Source of the DNA: Labyrinthula sp. Ha
Lineage: Eukaryota; Sar; Bigyra; Labyrinthulida; Labyrinthulaceae
Reading direction: 5' to 3'
Length of the DNA stretch: 64,000 nucleotides
Assembly: GCA_015227615.1 (NCBI GenBank)
Contig: JAALGZ010000064.1
Coordinates: forward strand, 62,001 to 126,000
A program made the translations under genes and the position numbers. The notes beneath the pieces are model-generated. The model was not told the origin of the DNA. It saw only the letters and a list, made by a program, of their open reading frames with translations, and did no database searches. Positions 11,013-21,419 of the stretch are shown in pieces. Position 1 is the stretch's first letter; every line of letters starts with the position of its first letter.

Positions 11013-11721
11013 AAGGTTAAGGTTTTAAGGGAGTTATTTGGGCCTACTGGCCTAACCCTACGGCGGGGATCTAACTACCAATAAAAGCTACGTACTTTTA
11101 TGCTATTTAGCTATTCTATTATGTTCCATTATGATATTTTAATTTCATTGGTAGTTGACAGGATCCTCCGAAGCTGGTTGGTCAAACTATAATCTCTTGA
11201 TCATTTCCAGTATTTCCCAAAATCCTGTCTTTTCTGATACAATCCACAATCAAATTAACAAAACACAAATCATGCAAAAAGTGAAGATAATCTCACGGGT
11301 GTCCAGATCACGTTGCCAGCTGCTTTTTCACTGAAGATTTATTATGATATGGCTTTCTATTATGTTCCTGTTCAAGATTTTCACGGCTTTGTTCATTTTT
11401 ATCTGGATTCTGCATTTTGGATGGGCTGTTTTTATCTTATGTTGGTTTTTGGACGATCCTATATATGTTTCAAGTTGTTTGGAGGTAATTGAAGTTGTTT
11501 TGAGTTCGGGAGGTTGAAGGGGAGTATAGATGGTGGTGTTTCCTGCTGTTTTTGATATGGTTTCTTGATTTTTCGAAGATTTTGCTTCTTGCTGCTGATG
11601 TTGTCGATGGTCTTAGTGAGTGCTGGGGGGCCTCCTTTGAGCTGACTTGTGCTGTTTTTGTGTTATTCTATAGGTTGGTTGTTCGTTGTTGCTGTTCCAG
11701 GTGGAGGATGTTGATATTTTG

Positions 11722-12026
11722 TCAGGATGGAAGGATTTCGTTTATTTGCTCCAGCAGCTGAATATAGTCCATTGGGTTCATTCCTCTTCCTCCAGCTGTT
11801 ATTCTCGACGTTTCACTTAGAGCTTTAGGTGATATTCTAGTTGCTGTGTTTTCTGTGGATTGATTGTGGATGTTGTATCTTGGTCGAAGGATTGGTGTAG
11901 TTGGTCTTCTTCTTGTGTCCAGGCTCCTGTTCATGTTCAAGTCCAAGTTTGCGTTCCTGTTCAAGTCCAAGTTCGTGTTCATGCTCCTGCTCGCGTCCAA
12001 GTTCCTGTTCAAGTGCTGGTTCCTGT
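11722..12026 (-). CDS. Displaced C-terminal tail of the LINE protein
   Basis: About 100 codons remain open in another frame directly after the LINE ORF stop. They encode an Asn/Leu/Arg-rich repetitive tail (NLDLNRNANLDLNMNRSLD) and then a more ordinary segment ending QLLEQINEILPS. The frame offset equals exactly the loss of one 23-bp unit, so the tail was probably part of the same protein before the tandem duplication. It has no start codon of its own other than TTG. Confidence 0.55.
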
Positions 12027-12063
12027 TCAAGTGTTCTTCTGGTTCCTGTTCAAGTGTTCTTCT
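12018..12063. repeat. Exact 23-bp tandem duplication in the LINE ORF
   Basis: Two identical 23-base units at 12018-12040 and 12041-12063, within a longer degenerate minisatellite (about 11930-12070) based on TTCCTGTTCAAGT. As 23 is not a multiple of three, the extra unit changes the reading frame and brings in the stop at 12027. Confidence 0.9.
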
Positions 12064-15000
12064 GGTTCCTGGTTTCTTGCGCAGTTTGAAGGTTGGTTCT
12101 CATTTTCAGGGAAGTGGGTAAAGTGGGATGGTGGTGGGTCCTCAGGCGGCACTGGTTCTTCTCCTAGTAATGCAAGTGCTTCATAGTAGTATATAGGTTT
12201 GGCTGTTGGTGGTGGTGATGGGTTTTGAAGTTGATATTCTCTCAACGCTGTTAGTTCTTTGTCAATGATGTCTTTCGCTGTGGATTTATGGTTTTCTTGC
12301 CGTTCTTTTATTACATTGACAAGGTCCAAGTCGTCTTCTTCTAGTTGAAAGTCAAAGCTGTCGATTCTATCTATGGTTCTCTTTAGCCTTCTTGATATCT
12401 TTGTTAAGGCTTTTGTTATTTTCACGTTGGACGGCCAGTTTTCTACATTATATATAGCTGGAGCTATTACCAGCGCTCTTGCCAAGTTGATTCTTGTTTT
12501 CTTTTGGATGCTTGAGGAAGATAATATATCTCTGAACCTGTTGATATGGCTGTGAGCTTCATTTAACTTCTTGGAAATAGCATCAGCGTTAATACCTTGT
12601 GGATCAAAGATAGCTCCAAGATACTTGTACCTTGTCACAGCTTCAATTGTTTCTCCTGCTACTTCAACGTTGTTTGTTTTGGGTTGGATTTTGTCGTGTA
12701 TGATCGTTCTACTGTCAGTAACAGCTAAAGTCCCAGCTCTGCTTCTGTTGCGTGTTCCATCGCAAAACCTTGAGCTTTTGTGACACCTTAGTGACGTTTC
12801 TGCGTGAAAATATCTATCACAACGTTCGCAGTGAAAGTTGGTCAGTATTCTATTTATATCTACGTCTGGGATTTTATCAACCAAGCTGTAACCTTCATTT
12901 GTGAGCATAACTTTTGTCTTGCTAACATTAATTTTTAGGCCTGTGAGCTGTTGGAGGTTCTGCAGTTGCGTTACGAAGCTGATTATTTCTTCGTCGTTCC
13001 TTGTTAGTATTACCAAGTCGTCTGCAAAAGCAAAGTATCTGAAGGTTTGGTTGTGTAAGCTGGTTCCTTGTAAGGTATTATTTTTTATTCTTTTCATTAT
13101 AGAGTCAAGACAGAGGATAAAGATGCTTGGAGATAAACTATCTCCTTGAAGCACACCTCTTTTTATGTTTACTAAACTACTTTTTTCTCCGCTGTCTGAA
13201 ACGAAAACTTTGGTCTTGTCGTAGAGGGTGGTGATAAGTTTGATGAGCTTTTTTGGCACGTGATGTTCTTCTAGAGCTAGTTTCATGAATTTATGCGAGA
13301 TACTATCAAAAGCTTTCGCAAAGTCTATGAAAAGAATTCGAAGATATATTTTCTGCTTCAGAGTTTCCTTTATGATTGTATCAAGAGCTTCAATTTTCTG
13401 TATCGTTGAGCGGCTGTTCCTGAATCCTGCTTGATAATCTGGAAGCTTATTCAGTATTGGTGCTATTCTATTGTTAATGATTTTTGTGAGAAGTTTAAAG
13501 TGAGAGTTCAATAGTGAGATTGGTCTATAGTTCGATGGGTCATTTTTACTTCCCTTCTGTTTGTATAGATACACCACTTTGCCTCTGCAGATTTTTCTCA
13601 TCTTTTTAGACTTGAACGCATCTAGCCTGAAGAAGGATTGAATTTCTCTAACAGCATGTTTCTGAACTATTTCAACATGCTTCAGGACTTCGTTTCTTAT
13701 GTTGTCTGGTCCTGGAGCTTTATTATTTTTTAGAGTTTTGATGCATTCTTTGACTTCATCTGCTTTTGGAGGATGAATGTTTATGCTGTTCGAAGGAGCC
13801 GGTGCAAGTATTGGAGTTTGGTAATGTCGTATTTGGTTTTCAGTCAACAGGTTCGTTGGAAGTGGTAGGTTTTGTTGCTTTTCTAAATATTCTTTTAGTA
13901 CCTGGATACGACCTGCGGTTCCCACCAACTTCCCAGCTGTATTCTTGGTTATTTTACCGAACTGTTTACGGACTGGTTTTACCTTCTTTATCAGTTGATA
14001 CCCAGTTCTCGTATTGTTGCTTTGGAACGCAGTTTCTATTTCAGACGCTATTCTCTCCAGCCAGTTGCTGTAGTCATCCTTAGCTGATCTTTTTACTTCG
14101 TTCGTAATTCTTTTCTTCTCCTCAGGATTCAGGTTGTTCCAGTTGGCTCGTTTGTACCGCATCAAAGACATGGTTTGTTCCGAGTTCTGGTGTTCAGGAA
14201 GGTTGTACTTGATTTCTGGTAGGTGCTTCTTCATGATGGATGGGATTGAGTGGGTTAGTGTAAGGTAGGTGTCTGTGAGTGCATCATTTAGCTCAAGTAC
14301 ATCTTTGAGTTCGTTACCTATCTTCTCTTGCAGCGCTGCGTTGGACTTTAATGCACTGTAGTCCAGCTGAGATCTGGGTCTCTTCTTCGATGTATGTTTC
14401 TGATGCAAGTTCACCCTTATTGTAAGAGCCAGATGATCGAAGTTTTTCTTCATCCACAGGTTGTATGCTATGGTTGAAGATATTTTGAAGCGGGATATTG
14501 CAGGTACATGGTTCGTAACTACATAGTCAATTTCGGATGGCCCCCCACTATTTGACCTTGGCATAAATGTAGCATGTTTCTTAGAACCTTTCTTGCCTGT
14601 AACAACTAAATGGTTGTAGATTGTTAGTTCTTTTTCTTTCAAGAACTCCACTAACAGTTTACCATTAGCATTTGTACGGTGAGAGAGTCCTAATCTACCT
14701 TCTACGTTTAATTCTTTTCTTGAGACTTGAGCGTTAAAATCACCACAAATGAGAACCAACCTTCTTTTGTTAATTCCATTCAGTTTTGATTTGAGCTCCT
14801 TCAGGTACTTCTTGTAGGCTTCTTGACCATGGCCGCAGTGTGGTGCGTAAGTGTTGATCAGGATGAGGCTGCTTTTTCCATCTAGTTTGACAACCAGCTT
14901 CAGGATCCTGTCGCTCCTTCCATCTGTGTCCGTCACTTGGCTAGCAAGATCGTTACACAGGAAGGTCGCTACGCCCGCTGCTTTTTCAGGCAGTTTTGAA

Positions 15001-15248
15001 AAAAACCACCTTCCTGGAGCCGGACTAACGTTCACCATTCGCTGTAGGCGTTGCATTCCCTGCTTGTGCAGTTCCTGTAACATCAAAATTTCAGTTTCTT
15101 TAGTAAGTTGTTGTACGTAGCTGCACTTAAAGGCAGTTAGACCACCAACATTCACACTCACCAACTTGGGAGAGTGCTTCAGTCGGCTCGCAGTCCCTGG
15201 GACTTCTTTCGAAGGAGTAGACAGGTCGCTACTCTGAAAACTTTGCAT
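12027..15248 (-). CDS. LINE endonuclease/reverse transcriptase
   Basis: The element ORF starts at ATG 15248 (MQSFQSSDL, shared with the second copy) and ends at TGA 12027: 1073 residues. The frame happens to be open further upstream, but that part is host exon beyond the target duplication. Endonuclease motifs lie in residues 25-270: LQELH, INTYAPH, LICGDFNAQ, SEIDYVV, FDHLALTI. RT motifs span about 490-800: NKAPGPDNI, NYRPISLLN, FIDFAKAFD, VLQGDSLSPSIF, catalytic FAFADDLVI near 739, GLKINVSKTKV, YKYLGAIF. A Cys/His finger (CERCDRYFHAETSLRCH) lies near 805-828. All catalytic residues are visible, so the enzyme could be functional. The C-terminus ends inside a tandem 23-bp duplication (12018-12063) that shifts the frame; see the next entry. 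Confidence 0.93.
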   Translation of the reverse strand: MQSFQSSDLSTPSKEVPGTASRLKHSPKLVSVNVGGLTAFKCSYVQQLTKETEILMLQELHKQGMQRLQRMVNVSPAPGRWFFSKLPEKAAGVATFLCNDLASQVTDTDGRSDRILKLVVKLDGKSSLILINTYAPHCGHGQEAYKKYLKELKSKLNGINKRRLVLICGDFNAQVSRKELNVEGRLGLSHRTNANGKLLVEFLKEKELTIYNHLVVTGKKGSKKHATFMPRSNSGGPSEIDYVVTNHVPAISRFKISSTIAYNLWMKKNFDHLALTIRVNLHQKHTSKKRPRSQLDYSALKSNAALQEKIGNELKDVLELNDALTDTYLTLTHSIPSIMKKHLPEIKYNLPEHQNSEQTMSLMRYKRANWNNLNPEEKKRITNEVKRSAKDDYSNWLERIASEIETAFQSNNTRTGYQLIKKVKPVRKQFGKITKNTAGKLVGTAGRIQVLKEYLEKQQNLPLPTNLLTENQIRHYQTPILAPAPSNSINIHPPKADEVKECIKTLKNNKAPGPDNIRNEVLKHVEIVQKHAVREIQSFFRLDAFKSKKMRKICRGKVVYLYKQKGSKNDPSNYRPISLLNSHFKLLTKIINNRIAPILNKLPDYQAGFRNSRSTIQKIEALDTIIKETLKQKIYLRILFIDFAKAFDSISHKFMKLALEEHHVPKKLIKLITTLYDKTKVFVSDSGEKSSLVNIKRGVLQGDSLSPSIFILCLDSIMKRIKNNTLQGTSLHNQTFRYFAFADDLVILTRNDEEIISFVTQLQNLQQLTGLKINVSKTKVMLTNEGYSLVDKIPDVDINRILTNFHCERCDRYFHAETSLRCHKSSRFCDGTRNRSRAGTLAVTDSRTIIHDKIQPKTNNVEVAGETIEAVTRYKYLGAIFDPQGINADAISKKLNEAHSHINRFRDILSSSSIQKKTRINLARALVIAPAIYNVENWPSNVKITKALTKISRRLKRTIDRIDSFDFQLEEDDLDLVNVIKERQENHKSTAKDIIDKELTALREYQLQNPSPPPTAKPIYYYEALALLGEEPVPPEDPPPSHFTHFPENENQPSNCARNQEPEEHLNRNQKNT

Positions 15249-15290
15249 TTTAGCTTCGTCCTTGACGTTGTTTTCACAAGCCCAAAATTT

Positions 15291-15303
15291 TTTTCCTATG
15301 GTT
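15291..15303. repeat. Right target-site duplication of the LINE
   Basis: TTTTCCTATGGTT, identical to 11000-11012. Confidence 0.9.
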
Positions 15304-15403
15304 TGAATCTTGAAGAATGACTTCTTCAGACATACTTTGTCTGGAACATTTGTAGTTGGAACTATGTTCAAAATAGGCATTATGATTGTGTTCGAATTAA
15401 TTC
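15291..15403 (-). pseudogene. Upstream part of the host exon split by the LINE
   Basis: On the reverse strand a strong acceptor, TTTACTTTTCTTTTGTTTTCAG, ends at 15404 and an open frame follows (residues such as IVPTTNVPDKVCLKK) right up to the LINE insertion point. The frame is continuous with 10913-10999 once the insertion is discounted. This shows a multi-exon host gene on the reverse strand whose last exon was hit by the LINE. Upstream exons are not evident; a weak reverse-strand frame at about 15830-15905 (MKIGTRVLQSLDNNQFYN) might be one. Gene identity unknown. Confidence 0.45.
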
Positions 15404-18248
15404 CTGAAAACAAAAGAAAAGTAAACCAAAATGCTAGACAATGTTTTTATTTTTTGGAAAGGTTAGATAACTTTTTTAGTTCTTATAATCTTGTCAGTAG
15501 GACAGTTTCAAGAAACATTATCACTTGTATTTAAAGAAGCAAGCTTCCCTATAAAAATATATTTGGGTAAATGTATCACCAGCACCATGACCAGATCCAG
15601 TAATATACTTTAATGTGTGGCAAATGTTCAATTTATGTGGAGAAATGGTGTACAAGGAGAAACTAGAACGAAATTTAAATGGTCTAAGGCGACTTTAGGT
15701 AATAATTTTGTGTTTTCAAGAGTTATTTCGTAAGCTCGTAGTCATATGTTAAAGTTAATTTTATTTTCTTGGTGCTAAAGCAATTCTTGTATTTTATTTT
15801 ATAATATATGTATAAACTCTTTTGTGATATTATTCTGTTGGCTTGATAATTGTAAAATTGATTGTTATCCAAGCTTTGTAGTACTCTGGTACCTATCTTC
15901 ATCCGCAATTACGAAGCAAGAAACAGACATTTTAGATGATATTTTTGACAGAAGAGGAAGATGTGTTAACATAAATAAAGTGAAAATAAAAAAAATATAC
16001 TTAAGAAAACTGTTTTAAAAATATTTCCTTGACAAAATTAAATGGGTAGATCAAATTTGGTCTTAAGAAATACCAACACGAAGAAAAATAAGAATAGAAA
16101 AGAGTACAAGTACTACTTACAGGATATTGTTGTTAAGCTGTTGTCATAGACGGAAATCATCCTGTTATTGTGATCAGCTATATTTTGAAGCATTAAAAGA
16201 CTTGTCAAGGAATAGAGATATTTCTTGTGCCCTGTTTGCTTGGCAGATTAAGTGGCACAGTTCAGATTAGTCGTATGCCCAAAACGTAGAAAAAAAATAT
16301 ATTAGTATCTTTAATCTATAAAATCCTATAGGTGGATTACTTAAATTTATTCATAAGGGATATGAAATGTGAATATATCAATTCTCACAGATAGAACAAA
16401 CAAAGATTAGTTCTCACTATATTATTCCCGATTTTAACATAGCTTCTTAGAATATACATCTTTAATATAGAAAACTTGAACTTGTATTTTTAACCAATAT
16501 TTTAGTAAAGAAATAAGTGAAAATGATAGCCGAAGTAACGTTCACAGTTAATATCATAGTTTTCTATTCTAATAATCTCTCAAATGTTCCTTTAAATTGA
16601 AGTTACATGCTGTATGGATATAATATTATTCTTCCTTTTTAGCAATAAACAAGTCAAATATGATTTCTTTATTTTACTTAATCACTTATAATGGCGTAAA
16701 AAAGTATAAAAGCATCTAACTAATAGCTGTACTTAGATGCTGAAGCGAATAGGAAATGATAAGTATAAATAGTCAAAGAATCTATGTAAGTCTGAGAAAT
16801 ATGTCATATAATAACTTCGTTGCAGGAAAATAAACACGAAAGCATTTTCTTTTTTATTACCCCGTTAATTGGGGTATTGTAGAACACTACTTTGGAAATT
16901 TAGAGAAGTATGTGACTCGTTTCAGCCGGGCTAGGACACGTGTTAACTATTTACTTTATAAGAAGCAGAATAACGAATACATCACAATTATTTTAGTCCT
17001 GAAACTAACTGAAGATATTACAGGTGATTAGAGAAGAACTATTGGAATATATCAGATTTAATTAAAAAGTAAATATCAAAAAAGTAGAAGCTCGGAACTA
17101 TCAGTAACGATTTTCTTATCCTGTATAAATATCCTCTAAAGTTTTCGAGTAGATTTTAATACTTTCACAATACATTTCTGGTATTTACCGTGTTTTTCGT
17201 GTCGTAAAAGGTTGATCTACAAACTCGTGGATAAAAGTGAAACAGCTTAAAAGGTCAAATATGCCCTCAAACATAAATGAATTAACTATTGTTTCCATTA
17301 ATTTTATTTCTTAACTGTTAAAATACTTATACTATATCATTTTAGAAACTTTATTCTCTTTACCGATATGGCACTATGCCGCTAACTTATTTCAAAACGA
17401 TATCATCAACTATTCTACATGGCTGAAGCATCATGGTTTTGGCTAGTACTATAGCTCAAACCCCCCCCCCCCTCTCTCCCCAGGCTAGCTACCAATACCA
17501 ATTCTATATGAAAACACTTATAATTAGTCCATAACAAAGTGGTGGTTTATAGAAACTTGCATAACATCTTCTACTTGGTATTGGTACATATCGATACGAA
17601 AACTCGTCATAATAAAAACAACCGCCACAATTGCAAATTGGGGACTATTATTTAAAAAATGCACATTCTTAGGGCCTCTTAAACATTAATAACATTTTTT
17701 TTTCTTAAAGGGTAAAAAATAAGATGATGCCAAATTAAAGTTCATTTTTGTTGGGTTCATAATTAGCTTTATCTAATTAGAAAAAACTTTTTTACAAGTG
17801 TGCAAAAACTATAGGTTCTATATTTTACTATATATTACAATTTTATAGCTAAAACTACATTTAAAATTTCTTTGATTTCATTAAAGAATATAAAATTTTT
17901 ACTTTCTTCAGCTGCTGTAAAACTCAAGATAGTTAGTTTTTGGAAAATCCGTTAAACTAACTGCTATACAAACAATTACCTATAAACAACTCAAACTTTT
18001 GCATAAGTAAAAATCAGCATACATTTTTTATTTTTCTCTCTTAAGGGTGTTTAAGAACCACTTGCTGAAAGTTAATGGGGATTGTGAACACTGAAATCAT
18101 ATATTTCAATAAAAGTTAACCTATTCAAGTATGGTTGATATATATTTATACAAAGGAAAAATTCCATTTTAGAAGAATAGACAAAACCAATCTCTCTATG
18201 AACAGAGGTTTTATGTCTGATTCCAATTTTCCATATATGGATTACACA
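15404..18248. other. Long non-coding stretch
   Basis: Very AT-rich with no supported gene. It includes a C12 run at 17461-17472 followed by a short CT tract, conspicuous in this base context, and several poly-A and poly-T runs. Confidence 0.45.
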
Positions 18249-18800
18249 TTATGCTTGCAAACATTCAATTGAAAATCTTGGAATAAGACATTTTGGAAGA
18301 GGAAGTTTCATACCATAAGGACGACCCTCATCATCTGCAATACAAAAATCAAAAGCAAATAGACCACCTTTAACTATTGTATTGATAACCTTTAGGACTT
18401 CTCTTATGTTGTTTCCCCGGAGAAATTGCCAATAGAAACGGAGTTAAATGCAAAGTACTTTTGTAGATACATTTGAGACTCTTCTAAAGAGAAATAATAC
18501 GAATTTTTAGGTTCTATTCCTTGCCTTGAAAATATGCTAGGATAACCTTTAGCGCTCTTTATTTGCTCAATAGTTTTGAGATCATTCCCCACAGGTACAA
18601 TTAATAATTTTTCTTTTCGATGAAAAATAGTATCAAATAATATAAATTTAAACACAAATTTATATGAAAAATAAAGGAATTGAGTTTGTGTTGAATATGA
18701 TTTAATTTTTCTTCTATTTTCTGCAATTTATTTTGCTCAATTTCACTTGCGTAAAATAGTTCATATTTGGAGAATAAATTTCAGGTATATCTCTATTAGG
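18249..18800 (-). pseudogene. Decayed host-like coding sequence
   Basis: The reverse strand carries several good protein segments in successive frames: a helical YELFYASEIEQNKLQKIEEK near 18705-18770, a longer piece with LLIVPVGNDLKTIEQIKSAK and SYYFSLEESQMYLQKYFAF (18404-18727), and a last piece with INTIVKGGLFAFDFCIADDEG ending in TAA at 18249. At least two frame changes separate them: one near 18650-18730, and one near 18415 just after the segment FNSVSIGN. No introns with good signals fit these junctions, so a pseudogene is most likely. The family is unknown; a weak likeness to 1404-2165 is noted there. Confidence 0.4.
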
Positions 18801-20800
18801 AACTGTTCTATCTATTTTCTATTTTTTATTAATAAATTTTGAAAATAAGATTTAAAAGCACCCAGTTACATTAACAAGAATATTATGGATTATTTAATAA
18901 TATCTTTAGTTTCTTTATCCTTTATTGGATAATAATGTAGCTGTTCTATTGTTATTTATGATAACAGCGTGACACAGGTTGTAGTGATGACTACTTGATA
19001 TAAACATCACATAAAACTTTAAGAAGATTTCTTATTCATATAAACCAAAATAAACTTTTCTAAGTAAATATATGATTTCGTGTTTCCTCTGGTACAAAGA
19101 ATAAATGCTTGGTGTACCGTTAGGACCTGGGGAAATTCAGTAGTAACCTTTATATCGTTAGGGTGTAGGGAATCATAGGAGCAGTGGTCTGTTGTGGCGT
19201 ACCAGTAAGGTAGTTCAGTCTGATCATAGTGTAAGTATAAATAGAGTAATATGATTGGTAGATAGACTTCATCATCACTATGTCGGATAAGGTCATAGTA
19301 AAGGATCCAATCAATTAAGAATTAACAATGATGAAAGAGAGAATAAAAGTCACGTGAAAGCCAGCCGGATTCAGGAGCAAGTTCAAATTAGGTGCATTAG
19401 CAACATGCAGTTCATTTAATTTAACCGAAGATTTCAAATGAATAGTACTATTCAGTTTTCAATATCTTCTTATATATTTAACCAAAGGATAAGCACCGGT
19501 TTCTAATGAATAAATAAATTTACCCGTCTCGTAACTCAAAGAGCTACGTTACATATGGTATAATTTAAGAAACAAAAAAAAAATGAAATGGATTTGAAAT
19601 GAAATCAATGGTTGGAAGTATTACTAAATATCTACATAAAATAAGGTTTAACTATACTTAAGCTTATATACATGTTATATTTCAAATGGCATTCCATGTT
19701 ATAATCACGAATAATTTGCTTGTAAACCATATGTAGTGTTTGGCAATAGAATTTACATAAGAGATAAGAAAAAATGAAACTGCTCACAGGTAGTATAAAC
19801 TAGAAAGAGCTACTTTAAATATGTTGAAGAGAAGGTATATATAGTTAAGAAGTACTTAGAAATATTTAATTTTCTTGATTTTACCTGAACATACATTAAT
19901 AGATAAAATTTACATATTCGTTGTTGGTATTGTATATATTGTTGAGTCATTAGAACTATAGGAAACAAAGAAATACACAATCAACTTTAGAGATTCTTGT
20001 ATATTCATTTTAAATACAAAAATATTAGCATGAATTTGAAGATCCAAACTCGGTCAAGTGATGAAGAATATGAAACTAGATAATGTATTATATTTTAAAC
20101 AAATAGCAGCAAGTTTTGAGCATATGCGGACTTAGACTGCACAAGAGCATTGTAAATGGCCAAATTCATTAAATAAATTTCAAATTTTAAATAATGGTTT
20201 TTAGTGAATTTTGTTTTCCTTTTTATATGTTAAATTTCCTTTTTTTGGTAAAAAAATAGTTGGTTGTTGAAAATATAGTTCTTTATTGAAAATTATTTCG
20301 TTTTTGAGAAGAAATCCTTGCGTTATTCTCTTGAAGACCTTGGTATAAGGATGTTTAAGCTTAGAACAACTTGGAATTGTTCATGCCAATAAATATCAAG
20401 CAGACATCAACCGCTAAATAAAAATAGATAATATTATATCTTCTGAAAGGTTAACAGCCCAAAACAAATGAAAACCGAGAGTATACTACAGTTATGAATC
20501 AAGTGCAAGTAAAGTAATAATAAAGTTTGAAAGATCCAAAGCAAAGTAGCATGGTACAAGAAAAGATAGGGGAACTTTAACATTAAAAATCCAAGAGTAT
20601 TTTATTCAACGTATAGAGTCTCTAGCTATTCTAATTGAAATCAAAATTATATACTCTGTATTAATTGAAAAGAAAAGTAGGAGCAATAATTCTGAGGATA
20701 TTAGCTTTGTATTAGCGAGCGATAAAAAACATGGTCAAGGTATCAATGGTAATCAGGAAATATTTAGATACTTTCCTACACTACCTCATACACGGGGTAA
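18801..20800. other. Long non-coding stretch
   Basis: AT-rich, no supported gene, RNA or repeat. Stop codons are dense in all frames. Confidence 0.45.
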
Positions 20801-21100
20801 ATGATCAAAGAAAAAAAAAATAAAATTCTTAAAAAGTATTGTATTTGTAACAAAGAAGAAACTATTATACATCTCGAAGATTCTTGTAATAAGCCAGACG
20901 AAAGATATTTCTTAGAGAAATTCATCAAGTCTAATAAAGGGTGCCATAATGTGGTAATGTTGGGAGGAAAAGTGGCAAGTAATAAAGCTTTATATAAGTT
21001 GTTTTTCATTGAACCATCCCACTTGACAATTTCTTTATTTCAAAGTGAAATAAAAATGTATGCTAAACTGAAGCCTGAGAGTAAATTTATTTCTTCCTAG
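20801..21100 (+). CDS. Hypothetical protein, 99 residues
   Basis: An ATG at 20801 opens 99 codons to a TAG. The product is basic with a Cys/His-bearing start (KKYCICNKEETIIHLEDSC), then FLEKFIKSNKGCHNVVMLGG and a C-terminal FFIEPSHLTISLFQSEIK. The Cys spacing hints at a small metal-binding fold but does not match a finger I can name. It lies 110 bases from the left end of the 21-28 kb Gypsy element. It may be a short real gene, or an exon of a gene that the retroelement landed behind. Confidence 0.35.
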   Translation: MIKEKKNKILKKYCICNKEETIIHLEDSCNKPDERYFLEKFIKSNKGCHNVVMLGGKVASNKALYKLFFIEPSHLTISLFQSEIKMYAKLKPESKFISS

Positions 21101-21213
21101 TTTTCTTCCAGGGTATTGGAAATTGCTTAAACGCAAAATCAGGAGAATATGAAGAAAACGTTTTTACATAGTGGTCTAAATGCTTTACTTTATTTCAAGT
21201 TTAATAAGAAGGG

Positions 21214-21338
21214 TGATCATATCCCACAAATAATCTGTACAGGTAACTTGCGAAGTGAAATGTGATCTTTTGTAAATGTGTGTGTTAGGTACTTAACGTA
21301 TATATGTATATTAACAACTAACAACGGATAAACCATCG
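21214..21338 (-). repeat. 3' LTR of the 21-28 kb Gypsy element
   Basis: About 125 bases matching 28411-28532 with a scatter of differences. On the element strand it begins next to the purine-rich tract. It is very short for an LTR. Confidence 0.82.
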
Positions 21339-21419
21339 TTCCTTTTTTTCAACGATAGATTTCCTATAATTGGTAACAAGCTCAAGGCCAACAGAAAATC
21401 AACGGTAGCGTAGATTACA

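Larger units (their letters stand above)
11013..15290 (-). mobile_element. APE-type non-LTR retrotransposon (LINE), about 4.28 kb
   Basis: The element lies on the reverse strand between exact 13-bp direct repeats. Its 5' end (AATTTTGGGCTTGTG on the element strand) is the same as in the second copy at 35576, so it is probably full-length. It has one long ORF with an N-terminal AP-like endonuclease and a reverse transcriptase, then a roughly 1-kb 3' region. The 3' tail is not poly-A but short CCTTAA-type repeats; the other copy ends in CCTAAA repeats, so the tail is a simple-repeat end as seen in several LINE clades. By its endonuclease and RT motifs it belongs to the broad L1/RTE/Jockey assemblage; I cannot set the clade without a tree. 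It disrupts a host exon. Confidence 0.93.

Noticed and set aside
11860-12186. Forward-strand Ser/Cys- and Val/Gln-rich frames over the LINE
   Set aside because: They are antisense readings of the coding minisatellite and have low-complexity composition.
15249-15413. Upstream extension of the LINE ORF
   Set aside because: The frame is open, but it crosses the target duplication into the host exon; the second LINE copy starts at the same element end and shares only the ATG at 15248.
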